Source: Hyperoodon ampullatus
Taxonomy: Eukaryota; Chordata; Mammalia; Artiodactyla; Ziphiidae
Direction of reading: 5' to 3'
Length of the DNA stretch: 64,000 nt
Assembly (NCBI GenBank): GCA_949752795.1
Contig: CATKHW010000565.1
Span: forward strand, 1 to 64,000
Below the pieces are notes generated by a model. The model ran no database searches, was not told the origin of the DNA, and saw only the letters and a list, made by a program, of their open reading frames with translations. Position numbers and translations under genes: made by a program. Of the stretch, positions 9,723 to 22,682 are shown piece by piece. Every line of letters starts with the position of its first letter. Position 1 is the first letter of the stretch.

Positions 9723-11342
9723 GATTCCAGCTTACTTGTAAGTTTCTAAGGGTCAGGTCCTCTCCATTGTTGCTGGCCTAAGGCTTAGTTCACCATATAG
9801 CAATGTATATATTGACATATTTTCCCCTCGACTTTCTGTGATTCCCTACATCTCACCTTTCTTTGCAGACAAGCCATTTGAAATACCCTTCACTTATTTC
9901 ACAGCCAATAAGTCTTTGAAATAATGTGTATTTTTGAGAGAAATCTTCTTATATTATTAGGCAGAAAATCTGACCTGCCATAGTTTTCAAAACAGCATAA
10001 TTTCACTCTTCTCAATGATTAATCTGTTGTATTACACAACCTTTGAGTATTTAGCTTTATCAATGACATGTACTTTACAAATGTTTTAGAGATCCTACCA
10101 GTCTTTGAAAACATCCTTGTTCCTTGTTCCAGTTCCAGTTTTATGTATATATTCTGCCTTGCACCTGATTATTCCAACATCTGATGGGTGGCCTTGGGAA
10201 ACTAATTCTCATATTGATTGTTTTTGCTGATTGTCTCCCCTTGTAGCTGATTTCTTCATTATTGTGTAAATTTAGATCATGAGCTCATGTTTAGCTAAAC
10301 AGCTGACATTGTAAAAGGCTTAAGTGTGAACGCTCGTAAGCTTCAGGAGAAAGTCGGCAAAGATTTTTTTGTGTCCCTCCGATGAGTTGCCCGCAAGGAC
10401 CCCATTTTTTAGAAGTGTTGGTCCAATACTCCCTCTAGAGGCAGGGGATTCAGACAGGGCTGCTTTGCAACCCCCGATCTGGGGCAGCGGCTGTGGTCGA
10501 CCTGTGGTCAGGGCAGGAGCCTCTCCGCGTTGGTCCCAGTGACCCATCTGCCTGCGAACTTCGGTCACCTGGCAGGAAGGTACGATGCCCAGTCCTATGG
10601 TTAGCTGTGCAGCGAGGTGTACTGCGAGGACACGTTCCACACACACTTCAACAAAGAGGGCGGCCTGAGTGGAAATGTGAGTGTTTGGGAAGCTGTGCAG
10701 ACAAAGAAGGCGCCCTTTGGCCTGGGCCAAATGCTTGTGACACTCCCCTGGTCCTGCCGGGCTCTGAGGGCCCTGCCCTGGGCCCCCTGCTCCCCTGCCC
10801 TTTGTTCAGTCACAGCAGAGATGGCCACACCCACTCCCTCAGTGAGGGCAGTGTTCCAACCTCCTTCAGCCCCACCCCCTCTCCGCAGGTTACCATGGAC
10901 TACCGATGCTGCATTCTGAGGCCAGGGCGTTCCAAGAATGCCAAGGGCAGACATGATGACCTTCAATGATTTCCTCTTGTGTCAGTTTTGGTCAACTTTA
11001 GGAGCTAGGAAATGGTCCCCTTTACAGAAATGTTCAAATTTACTGGCATTTCATATATTCTCTGCTATAACATTGTCCTGATTCTTTCTGTATATTCTTT
11101 ACATATGTTTATGTTTTCCTTAATCAAAGTGTGTCTTTTAAATCTTTTCAAAGAATATTCTTTGGACTTACTAAATCACCTCAATTTTATACGTTTTCTG
11201 TTGTATTAAGTTCTGCTCATATCTTTATTTATATTTTTTCTATGTTCTCAGGGTTTGTTGTTTTGATCATCTGATGTCAATTAAAACACTTGGTTATTCA
11301 TTTTAATAAATCTTTTTACTTATAAAGATTTGAACTTTTGAA
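9723..11342 (+). repeat. Unit 7, class B consensus-like, 1620 bp
   Basis: THOP1 remnant 10542-10962. Carries ATATTATTAG (near 9952), shared only with unit 8. By eye it differs from unit 8 at one base, near the 3' end (TATAAAG versus TAGAAAG). Confidence 0.98.
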
Positions 11343-12962
11343 GATTCCAGCTTACTTGTAAGTTTCTAAGGGTCAGGTCCTCTCCATTGTTGCTGGCCTA
11401 AGGCTTAGTTCACCATATAGCAATGTATATATTGACATATTTTCCCCTCGACTTTCTGTGATTCCCTACATCTCACCTTTCTTTGCAGACAAGCCATTTG
11501 AAATACCCTTCACTTATTTCACAGCCAATAAGTCTTTGAAATAATGTGTATTTTTGAGAGAAATCTTCTTATATTATTAGGCAGAAAATCTGACCTGCCA
11601 TAGTTTTCAAAACAGCATAATTTCACTCTTCTCAATGATTAATCTGTTGTATTACACAACCTTTGAGTATTTAGCTTTATCAATGACATGTACTTTACAA
11701 ATGTTTTAGAGATCCTACCAGTCTTTGAAAACATCCTTGTTCCTTGTTCCAGTTCCAGTTTTATGTATATATTCTGCCTTGCACCTGATTATTCCAACAT
11801 CTGATGGGTGGCCTTGGGAAACTAATTCTCATATTGATTGTTTTTGCTGATTGTCTCCCCTTGTAGCTGATTTCTTCATTATTGTGTAAATTTAGATCAT
11901 GAGCTCATGTTTAGCTAAACAGCTGACATTGTAAAAGGCTTAAGTGTGAACGCTCGTAAGCTTCAGGAGAAAGTCGGCAAAGATTTTTTTGTGTCCCTCC
12001 GATGAGTTGCCCGCAAGGACCCCATTTTTTAGAAGTGTTGGTCCAATACTCCCTCTAGAGGCAGGGGATTCAGACAGGGCTGCTTTGCAACCCCCGATCT
12101 GGGGCAGCGGCTGTGGTCGACCTGTGGTCAGGGCAGGAGCCTCTCCGCGTTGGTCCCAGTGACCCATCTGCCTGCGAACTTCGGTCACCTGGCAGGAAGG
12201 TACGATGCCCAGTCCTATGGTTAGCTGTGCAGCGAGGTGTACTGCGAGGACACGTTCCACACACACTTCAACAAAGAGGGCGGCCTGAGTGGAAATGTGA
12301 GTGTTTGGGAAGCTGTGCAGACAAAGAAGGCGCCCTTTGGCCTGGGCCAAATGCTTGTGACACTCCCCTGGTCCTGCCGGGCTCTGAGGGCCCTGCCCTG
12401 GGCCCCCTGCTCCCCTGCCCTTTGTTCAGTCACAGCAGAGATGGCCACACCCACTCCCTCAGTGAGGGCAGTGTTCCAACCTCCTTCAGCCCCACCCCCT
12501 CTCCGCAGGTTACCATGGACTACCGATGCTGCATTCTGAGGCCAGGGCGTTCCAAGAATGCCAAGGGCAGACATGATGACCTTCAATGATTTCCTCTTGT
12601 GTCAGTTTTGGTCAACTTTAGGAGCTAGGAAATGGTCCCCTTTACAGAAATGTTCAAATTTACTGGCATTTCATATATTCTCTGCTATAACATTGTCCTG
12701 ATTCTTTCTGTATATTCTTTACATATGTTTATGTTTTCCTTAATCAAAGTGTGTCTTTTAAATCTTTTCAAAGAATATTCTTTGGACTTACTAAATCACC
12801 TCAATTTTATACGTTTTCTGTTGTATTAAGTTCTGCTCATATCTTTATTTATATTTTTTCTATGTTCTCAGGGTTTGTTGTTTTGATCATCTGATGTCAA
12901 TTAAAACACTTGGTTATTCATTTTAATAAATCTTTTTACTTAGAAAGATTTGAACTTTTGAA
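11343..12962 (+). repeat. Unit 8, class B, 1620 bp, near-identical to unit 7
   Basis: THOP1 remnant 12162-12582. Line-by-line comparison with unit 7 shows one difference, TAGAAAG at the end, so one is a recent copy of the other with a 3' exchange or point change. Confidence 0.98.
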
Positions 12963-14582
12963 GATTCCAGCTTACTTGTAAGTTTCTAAGGGTCAGGTCC
13001 TCTCCATTGTTGCTGGCCTAAGGCTTAGTTCACCATATAGCAATGTATATATTGACATATTTTCCCCTCGACTTTCTGTGATTCCCTACATCTCACCTTT
13101 CTTTGTAGACAAGCCATTTGAAATACCCTTAACTTATTTCACAGCCAATAAGTCTTTGAAATAATGTGTATTTTTGAGAGAAATCTTCTTATATCATTAG
13201 GCAGAAAATCTGACCTGCCATAGTTTTCAAAACAGCATAATTTCACTCTTCTCAATGATTAATCTGTTGTATTACACAACCTTTGAGTATTTAGCTTTAT
13301 CAATGACATGTACTTTACAAATGTTTTAGAGATCCTACCAGTCTTTGAAAACATCCTTGTTCCTTGTTCCAGTTCCAGTTTTATGTATATATTCTGCCTT
13401 GCACCTGATTATTCCAACATCTGATGGGTGGCCTTGGGAAACTAATTCTCATATTGATTGTTTTTGCTGATTGTCTCCCCTTGTAGCTGATTTCTTCATT
13501 ATTGTGTAAATTTAGATCATGAGCTCATGTTTAGCTAAACAGCTGACATTGTAAAAGGCTTAAGTGTGAACGCTCGTAAGCTTCAGGAGAAAGTCGGCAA
13601 AGATTTTTTTGTGTCCCTCCGATGAGTTGCCCGCAAGGACCCCATTTTTTAGAAGTGTTGGTCCAATACTCCCTCTAGAGGCAGGGGATTCAGACAGGGC
13701 TGCTTTGCAACCCCCGATCTGGGGCAGCGGCTGTGGTCGACCTGTGGTCAGGGCAGGAGCCTCTCCGCGTTGGTCCCATTGACCCATCTGCCTGCGAACT
13801 TCGGTCACCTGGCAGGAAGGTACGATGCCCAGTCCTATGGTTAGCTGTGCAGCGAGGTGTACTGCGAGGACACGTTCCACACACACTTCAACAAAGAGGG
13901 CGGCCTGAGTGGAAATGTGAGTGTTTGGGAAGCTGTGCAGACAAAGAAGGCGCCCTTTGGCCTGGGCCAAATGCTTGTGACACTCCCCTGGTCCTGCCGG
14001 GCTCTGAGGGCCCTGCCCTGGGCCCCCTGCTCCCCTGCCCTTTGTTCAGTCACAGCAGAGATGGCCACACCCACTCCCTCAGTGAGGGCAGTGTTCCAAC
14101 CTCCTTCAGCCCCACCCCCTCTCCACAGGTTACCATGGACTGCCGATGCTGCATTCTGAGGCCAGGGCGTTCCAAGAATGCCAAGGGCAGACATGATGAC
14201 CTTCAATGATTTCCTCTTGTGTCAGTTTTGGTCAACTTAAGAGCTAGGAAATGGTCCCCTTTACAGAAATGTTCAAATTTACTGGCATTTCATATATTCT
14301 CTGCTATAACATTGTCCTGATTCTTTCTGTATATTCTTTACATATGTTTATGTTTTCCTTAATCAAAGTGTGTCTTTTAAATCTTTTCAAAGAATATTCT
14401 TTGGACTTACTAAATCACCTCAATTTTATACGTTTTCTGTTGTATTAAGTTCTGCTCATATCTTTATTTATATTTTTTTCTATGTTCTCAGGGTTTGTTG
14501 TTTTGATCATCTGATGTCAATTAAAACACTTGGTTATTCATTTTAATAAATCTTTTTACTTATAAAGATTTGAACTTTTGAA
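12963..14582 (+). repeat. Unit 9, class B, 1620 bp, compensating indels
   Basis: THOP1 remnant 13782-14202. Has TTTGTAGAC/CCCTTAACTT like unit 3, private TCCCATTGACC, CTCCACAGG at the acceptor and GACTGCCG (Tyr to Cys). One base is lost in the L1 part (CAACTTAAGAGC near 14237), balanced in length by the T7 run. Confidence 0.98.
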
Positions 14583-16202
14583 GATTCCAGCTTACTTGTA
14601 AGTTTCTAAGGGTCAGGTCCTCTCCATTGTTGCTGACCTAAGGCTTAGTTCATCATATAGCAATGTATATATTGACATATTTTCCCCTCGACTTTCTGTG
14701 ATTCCCTACATCTCACCTTTCTTTGTAGACAAGCCATTTGAAATACCCTTAACTTATTTCACAGCCAATAAGTCTTTGAAATAATGTGTATTTTTGAGAG
14801 AAATCTTCTTATATCATTAGGCAGAAAATCTGACCTGCCATAGTTTTCAAAACAGCATAATTTCACTCTTCTCAATGATTAATCTGTTGTATTACACAAC
14901 CTTTGAGTATTTAGCTTTATCAATGACATGTACTTTACAAATGTTTTAGAGATCCTACCAGTCTTTGAAAACATCCTTGTTCCTTGTTCCAGTTCCAGTT
15001 TTATGTATATATTCTGCCTTGCACCTGATTATTCCAACATCTGATGGGTGGCCTTGGGAAACTAATTCTCATATTGATTGTTTTTGCTGATTGTCTCCCC
15101 TTGTAGCTGATTTCTTCATTATTGTGTAAATTTAGATCATGAGCTCATGTTTAGCTAAACGGCTGACATTGTATCAGGCTTAAGTGTGAACGCTCGAAAG
15201 CTCCAGGAGAAAGTCGGCAACGATATATTTGTGTCCCTCCGATGAGTTGCCCGCAAGGACCCCATTTTTTAGAAGTGTTGGTCCAATACTCCCTCTAGAG
15301 GCAGGGGATTCAGACAGGGCTGCTTTGCGGCCCCCGATCGGGGGCAGCGGCTGTGGTCGACCTGTGGTCAGGGCAGGAGCCTCTCCGCATTGGTCCCAGG
15401 GACCCATCTGCCTGCGAACTTCAGTCACCTGGCAGGAAGGTACGATGCCCAGTCCTATGGTTAGCTGTGCAGCGAGGTGTACTGCGAGGACACGTTCCAC
15501 ACACACTTCAACAAAGAGGGCAGCCTGAGTGGAAAGGTGAGTGTTTGGGAAGCTGTGCGGACAAAGAAGGTGCCCTTTGGCCTGGGCCAAATGCTTGTGA
15601 CACACCCCTGGGCCTGCTGGCCTCTGAGGGCCCTGCCCTGGGCCCCCTGCTCCCCTGCCCTTTGTTCAGTCACAGCAGAGATGGCCACACCCACTCCCTC
15701 AGTGAGGGCAGTGTTCCAACCTCCTTCAGCCCCGCCCCCTCTCCGCAGGTTACCATGGACTACCGATGCTGCATTCTGAGGCCAGGGCGTTCCAAGAATG
15801 CCAAGGGCAGACATGATGACCTTCAATGATTTCCTCTTGTGTCAGTTTTGGTCAACTTTAGGAGCTAGGAAATGGTCCCCTTTACAGAAATGTTCAAATT
15901 TACTGGCATTTCATATATTCTCTGCTATAACATTGTCCTGATTCTTTCTGTATATTCTTTACTTATGTTTTTGTTTTCCTTAATCAAAGTGTGTCTTTTA
16001 AATCTTTTCAAAGAATATTCTTTGGACTTACTAAATCACCTCAATTTTATACGTTTTCTGTTGTATTAAGTTCTGCTCATATCTTTATTTATATTTTTTC
16101 TATGTTCTCAGGGTTTGTTGTTTTGATCATCTGATGTCAATTAAAACACTTGGTTATTCATTTTAATAAATCTTTTTACTTATAAAGATTTGAACTTTTG
16201 AA
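14583..16202 (+). repeat. Unit 10, class A with short A tract, 1620 bp
   Basis: THOP1 remnant 15402-15822. Starts B-like with private TTGCTGACC and CATCATATAG; A variants start near AAACGGCTG (15160) and continue into the L1 part. Same CCGCATTGG as unit 4, but TTCCAAGAATG in the second exon. Confidence 0.98.
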
Positions 16203-17822
16203 GATTCCAGCTTACTTGTAAGTTTCTAAGGGTCAGGTCCTCTCCATTGTTGCTGGCCTAAGGCTTAGTTCACCATATAGCAATGTATATATTGACATAT
16301 TTTCCCCTCGACTTTCTGTGATTCCCTACATCTCACCTTTCTTTGCAGACAAGCCATTTGAAATACCCTTCACTTATTTCACAGCCAATAAGTCTTTGAA
16401 ATAATGTGTATTTTTGAGAGAAATCTTCTTATATCATTAGGCAGAAAATCTGACCTGCCATAGTTTTCAAAACAGCATAATTTCACTCTTCTCAATGATT
16501 AATCTGTTGTATTACACAACCTTTGAGTATTTAGCTTTATCAATGACATGTACTTTACAAATGTTTTAGAGATCCTACCAGTCTTTGAAAACATCCTTGT
16601 TCCTTGTTCCAGTTCCAGTTTTATGTATATATTCTGCCTTGCACCTGATTATTCCAACATCTGATGGGTGGCCTTGGGAAACTAATTCTCATATTGATTG
16701 TTTTTGCTGATTGTCTCCCCTTGTAGCTGATTTCTTCATTATTGTGTAAATTTAGATCATGAGCTCATGTTTAGCTAAACAGCTGACATTGTAAAAGGCT
16801 TAAGTGTGAACGCTCGTAAACTTCAGGAGAAAGTCGGCAAAGATTTTTTTGTGTCCCTCCGATGAGTTGCCCGCAAGGACCCCATTTTTTAGAAGTGTTG
16901 GTCCAATACTCCCTCTAGAGGCAGGGGATTCAGACAGGGCTGCTTTGCAACCCCCGATCTGGGGCAGCGGCTGTGGTCGACCTGTGGTCAGGGCAGGAGC
17001 CTCTCCGCGTTGGTCCCAGTGACCCATCTGCCTGCGAACTTCGGTCACCTGGCAGGAAGGTACGATGCCCAGTCCTATGGTTAGCTGTGCAGCGAGGTGT
17101 ACTGCGAGGACACGATCCACACACACTTCAACAAAGAGGGCGGCCTGAGTGGAAATGTGAGTGTTTGGGAAGCTGTGCAGACAAAGAAGGCGCCCTTTGG
17201 CCTGGGCCAAATGCTTGTGACACTCCCCTGGTCCTGCCGGGCTCTGAGGGCCCTGCCCTGGGCCCCCTGCTCCCCTGCCCTTGGTTCAGTCACAGCAGAG
17301 ATGGCCACACCCACTCCCTCAGTGAGGGCAGTGTTCCAACCTCCTTCAGCCCCACCCCCTCTCCGCAGGTTACCATGGACTACCGATGCTGCATTCTGAG
17401 GCCAGGGCGTTCCAAGAATGCCAAGGGCAGACATGATGACCTTCAATGATTTCCTCTTGTGTCAGTTTTGGTCAACTTTAGGAGCTAGGAAATGGTCCCC
17501 TTTACAGAAATGTTCAAATTTACTGGCATTTCATATATTCTCTGCTATAACATTGTCCTGATTCTTTCTGTATATTCTTTACATATGTTTATGATTTCCT
17601 TAATCAAAGTGTGTCTTTTAAATCTTTTCAAAGAATATTCTTTGGACTTACTAAATCACCTCAATTTTATACGTTTTCTGTTGTATTAAGTTCTGCTCAT
17701 ATCTTTATTTATATTTTTTCTATGTTCTCAGGGTTTGTTGTTTTGATCATCTGATGTCAATTAAAACACTTGGTTATTCATTTTAATAAATCTTTTTACT
17801 TATAAAGATTTGAACTTTTGAA
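16203..17822 (+). repeat. Unit 11, class B, 1620 bp
   Basis: THOP1 remnant 17022-17442. Shares CACGATCCAC, CCCTTGGTTC and ATGATTTCC with unit 5; private CTCGTAAACTTC. Confidence 0.98.
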
Positions 17823-19442
17823 GATTCCAGCTTACTTGTAAGTTTCTAAGGGTCAGGTCCTCTCCATTGTTGCTGGCCTAAGGCTTAGTTCACCATATAG
17901 CAATGTATATATTGACATATTTTCCCCTCGACTTTCTGTGATTCCCTACATCTCACCTTTCTTTGCAGACAAGCCATTTGAAATACCCTTAACTTATTTC
18001 ACAGCCAATAAGTCTTTGAAATAATGTGTATTTTTGAGAGAAATCTTCTTATATCATTAGGCAGAAAATCTGACCTGCCATAGTTTTCAAAACAGCATAA
18101 TTTCACTCTTCTCAATGATTAATCTGTTGTATTACACAACCTTTGAGTATTTAGCTTTATCAATGACATGTACTTTACAAATGTTTTAGAGATCCTACCA
18201 GTCTTTGAAAACATCCTTGTTCCTTGTTCCAGTTCCAGTTTTATGTATATATTCTGCCTTGCACCTGATTATTCCAACATCTGATGGGTGGCCTTGGGAA
18301 ACTAATTCTCATATTGATTGTTTTTGCTGATTGTCTCCCCTTGTAGCTGATTTCTTCATTATTGTGTAAATTTAGATCATGAGCTCATGTTTAGCTAAAC
18401 AGCTGACATTGTAAAAGGCTTAAGTGTGAACGCTCGTAAGCTTCAGGAGAAAGTCGGCAAAGATTTTTTTGTGTCCCTCCGATGAGTTGCCCGCAAGGAC
18501 CCCATTTTTTAGAAGTGTTGGTCCAATACTCCCTCTAGAGGCAGGGGATTCAGACAGGGCTGCTTTGCAACCCCCGATCTGGGGCAGCGGCTGTGGTCGA
18601 CCTGTGGTCAGGGCAGGAGCCTCTCCGCGTTGGTCCCAGTGACCCATCTGCCTGCGAACTTCGGTCACCTGGCAGGAAGGTACGATGCCCAGTCCTATGG
18701 TTAGCTGTGCAGCGAGGTGTACTGCGAGGACACGTTCCACACACACTTCAACAAAGAGGGCGGCCTGAGTGGAAATGTGAGTGTTTGGGAAGCTGTGCAG
18801 ACAAAGAAGGCGCCCTTTGGCCTGGGCCAAATGCTTGTGACACTCCCCTGGTCCTGCCGGGCTCTGAGGGCCCTGCCCTGGGCCCCCTGCTCCCCTGCCC
18901 TTTGTTCAGTCACAGCAGAGATGGCCACACCCACTCCCTCAGTGAGGGCAGTGTTCCAACCTCCTTCAGCCCCACCCCCTCTCCGCAGGTTACCATGGAC
19001 TACCGATGCTGCATTCTGAGGCCAGGGCGTTCCAAGAATGCCAAGGGCAGACATGATGACCTTCAATGATTTCCTCTTGTGTCAGTTTTGGTCAACTTTA
19101 GGAGCTAGGAAATGGTCCCCTTTACAGAAATGTTCAAATTTACTGGCATTTCATATATTCTCTGCTATAACATTGTCCTGATTCTTTCTGTATATTCTTT
19201 ACATATGTTTATGTTTTCCTTAATCAAAGTGTGTCTTTTAAATCTTTTCAAAGAATATTCTTTGGACTTACTAAATCACCTCAATTTTATACGTTTTCTG
19301 TTGTATTCAGTTCTGCTCATATCTTTATTTATATTTTTTCTATGTTCTCAGGGTTTGTTGTTTTGATCATCTGATGTCAATTAAAACACTTGGTTATTCA
19401 TTTTAATAAATCTTTTTACTTAGAAAGATTTGAACTTTTGAA
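17823..19442 (+). repeat. Unit 12, class B, 1620 bp
   Basis: THOP1 remnant 18642-19062. CCCTTAACTT with TTTGCAGAC, GTATTCAG in the L1 part and TAGAAAG end; otherwise close to the class B consensus. Confidence 0.98.
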
Positions 19443-21062
19443 GATTCCAGCTTACTTGTAAGTTTCTAAGGGTCAGGTCTTCTCCATTGTTGCTGGCCTA
19501 AGGCTTAGTTCACCATATAGCAATGTATATATTGACATATTTTCCCCTCGACTTTCTGTGATTCCCTACATCTCACCTTTCTTTGCAGACAAGCCATTTG
19601 AAATACCCTTCACTTATTTCACAGCCAATAAGTCTTTGAAATAATGTGTATTTTTGAGAGAAATCTTCTTATATCATTAGGCAGAAAATCTGACCTGCCA
19701 TAGTTTTCAAAACAGCATAATTTCACTCTTCTCAATGATTAATCTGTTGTATTACACAACCTTTGAGTATTTAGCTTTATCAATGACATGTACTTTACAA
19801 ATGTTTTAGAGATCCTACCAGTCTTAGTAAACATCCTTGTTCCTTGTTCCAGTTCCAGTTTTATGTATATTTTCTGCCTTGCACCTGATTATTCCAACAT
19901 CTGATGGGTGGCCTTGGGAAACTAATTCTCATATTGATTGTTTTTGCTGATTGTCTCCCCTTGTAGCTGATTTCTTCATTATTGTGTAAATTTAGATCAT
20001 GAGCTCATGTTTAGCTAAACAGCTGACATTGTAAAAGGCTTAAGTGTGAACGCTCGTAAGCTTCAGGAGAAAGTCGGCAAAGATTTTTTTGTGTCCCTCC
20101 GATGAGTTGCCCGCAAGGACCCCATTTTTTAGAAGTGTTGGTCCAATACTCCCTCTAGAGGCAGGGGATTCAGACAGGGCTGCTTTGCAACCCCCGATCT
20201 GGGGCAGCGGCTGTGGTCGACCTGTGGTCAGGGCAGGAGCCTCTCCGCGTTGGTCCCAGTGACCCATCTGCCTGCGAACTTCGGTCACCTGGCAGGAAGG
20301 TACGATGCCCAGTCCTATGGTTAGCTGTGCAGCGAGGTGTACTGCGAGGACACGTTCCACACACACTTCAACAAAGAGGGCGGCCTGAGTGGAAATGTGA
20401 GTGTTTGGGAAGCTGTGCAGACAAAGAAGGCGCCCTTTGGCCTGGGCCAAATGCTTGTGACACTCCCCTGGTCCTGCCGGGCTCTGAGGGCCCTGCCCTG
20501 GGCCCCCTGCTCCCCTGCCCTTTGTTCAGTCACAGCAGAGATGGCCACACCCACTCCCTCAGTGAGGGCAGTGTTCCAACCTCCTTCAGCCCCACCCCCT
20601 CTCCGCAGGTTACCATGGACTACCGATGCTGCATTCTGAGGCCAGGGCGTTCCAAGAATGCCAAGGGCAGACATGATGACCTTCAATGATTTCCTCTTGT
20701 GTCAGTTTTGGTCAACTTTAGGAGCTAGGAAATGGTCCCCTTTACAGAAATGTTCAAATTTACTGGCATTTCATATATTCTCTGCTATAACATTGTCCTG
20801 ATTCTTTCTGTATATTCTTTACATATGTTTATGTTTTCCTTAATCAAAGTGTGTCTTTTAAATCTTTTCAAAGAATATTCTTTGGACTTACTAAATCACC
20901 TCAATTTTATACGTTTTCTGTTGTATTCAGTTCTGCTCATATCTTTATTTATATTTTTTCTATGTTCTCAGGGTTTGTTGTTTTGATCATCTGATGTCAA
21001 TTAAAACACTTGGTTATTCATTTTAATAAATCTTTTTACTTAGAAAGATTTGAACTTTTGAA
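19443..21062 (+). repeat. Unit 13, class B with A-like 5' segment, 1620 bp
   Basis: THOP1 remnant 20262-20682. CTTAGTAAAC and TATATTTTCTGCC (A-like) in the AT-rich part, B-type from the exon on. Private GGTCAGGTCTTCTCC. GTATTCAG and TAGAAAG as in unit 12. Confidence 0.98.
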
Positions 21063-22682
21063 GATTCCAGCTTACTTGTAAGTTTCTAAGGGTCAGGTCC
21101 TCTCCATTGTTGCTGGCCTAAGGCTTAGTTCACCATATAGCAATGTATATATTGATATATTTTCCCCTCGACTTTCTGTGATTCCCTACATCTCACCTTT
21201 CTTTGCAGACAAGCCATTTGAAATACCCTTCACTTATTTCACAGCCAATAAGTCTTTGAAATAATGTGTATTTTTGAGAGAAATCTTCTTATATCATTAG
21301 GCAGAAAATCTGACCTGCCATAGTTTTCAAAACAGCATAATTTCACTCTTCTCAATGATTAATCTGTTGTATTACACAACCTTTGAGTATTTAGCTTTAT
21401 CAATGACATGTACTTTACAAATGTTTTAGAGATCCTACCAGTCTTAGTAAACATCCTTGTTCCTTGTTTCAGTTCCAGTTTTATGTATATTTTCTGCCTT
21501 GCACCTGATTATTCCAACATCTGATGGATGGCCTTGGGAAACTAATTCTCATATTGATTGTTTTTGCTGATTGTCTCCACTTGTAGCTGATTTCTTCATT
21601 ATTGTGTAAATTTAGATCATGAGCTCATGTTTAGCTAAACGGCTGACATTGTATCAGGCTTAAGTGTGAACGCTCGAAAGCTCCAGGAGAAAGTCGGCAA
21701 CGATATATTTGTGTCCCTCCGATGAGTTGCCCGCAAGGACCCCATTTTTTAGAAGTGTTGGTCCAATACTCCCTCTAGAGGCAGGGGATTCAGACAGGGC
21801 TGCTTTGCGGCCCCCGATCGGGGGCAGCGGCTGTGGTCGACCTGTGGTCAGGGCAGGAGCCTCTCCGCGTTGGTCCCAGGGACCCATCTGCCTGCGAACT
21901 CCAGTCACCTGGCAGGAAGGTACGATGCCCAGTCCTATGGTTAGCTGTGCAGCGAGGTGTACTGCGAGGACACGTTCCACACACACTTCAACAAAGAGGG
22001 CAGCCTGAGTGGAAAGGTGAGTGTTTGGGAAGCTGTGCGGACAAAGAAGGTGCCCTTTGGCCTGGGCCAAATGCTTGTGACACACCCCTGGGCCTGCCAG
22101 ACTCTGAGGGACCTGCCCTGGGCCCCCTGCTCCCCTGCCCTTTGTTCAGTCACAGCAGAGATGGCCACACCCACTCCCTCAGTGAGGGCAGTGTTCCAAC
22201 CTCCTTCAGCCCCGCCCCCTCTCCGCAGGTTACCATGGACTACCGATGCTGCATTCTGAGGCCAGGGCGTTCCGAGAATGCCAAGGGCAGACATGATGAC
22301 CTTCAATGATTTCCTCTTGTGTCAGTTTTGGTCAACTTTAGGAGCTAGGAACTGGTCCCCTTTACAGAAATGTTCAAATTTACTGGCATTTCATATATTC
22401 TCTGCTATAACATTGTCCTGATTCTTTCTGTATATTCTTTACTTATGTTTTTGTTTTCCTTAATCAAAGTGTGTCTTTTAAATCTTTTCAAAGAATATTC
22501 TTTGGACTTACTAAATCACCTCAATTTTATACATTTTCTGTTGTATTAAGTTCTGCTCATATCTTTATTTATATTTTTTCTATGTTCTCAGGGTTTGTTG
22601 TTTTGATCATCTGATGTCAATTAAAACACTTGGTTATTCATTTTAATAAATCTTTTTCCTTATAAAGATTTGAACTTTTGAA
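21063..22682 (+). repeat. Unit 14, class A with long A tract, 1620 bp
   Basis: THOP1 remnant 21882-22302. A variants run from CTTAGTAAAC and TTGTTTCAG in the AT-rich part through ACTTATGTTTTTG to CTTTTTCCTTAT at the end. ACTCCAGTCACC and CCTGCCAGACTC are shared with units 22 and 27. Private: ATTGATATATT, GGGACCTGCC, GGAACTGGTCC and ATACATTTTC. Confidence 0.98.
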
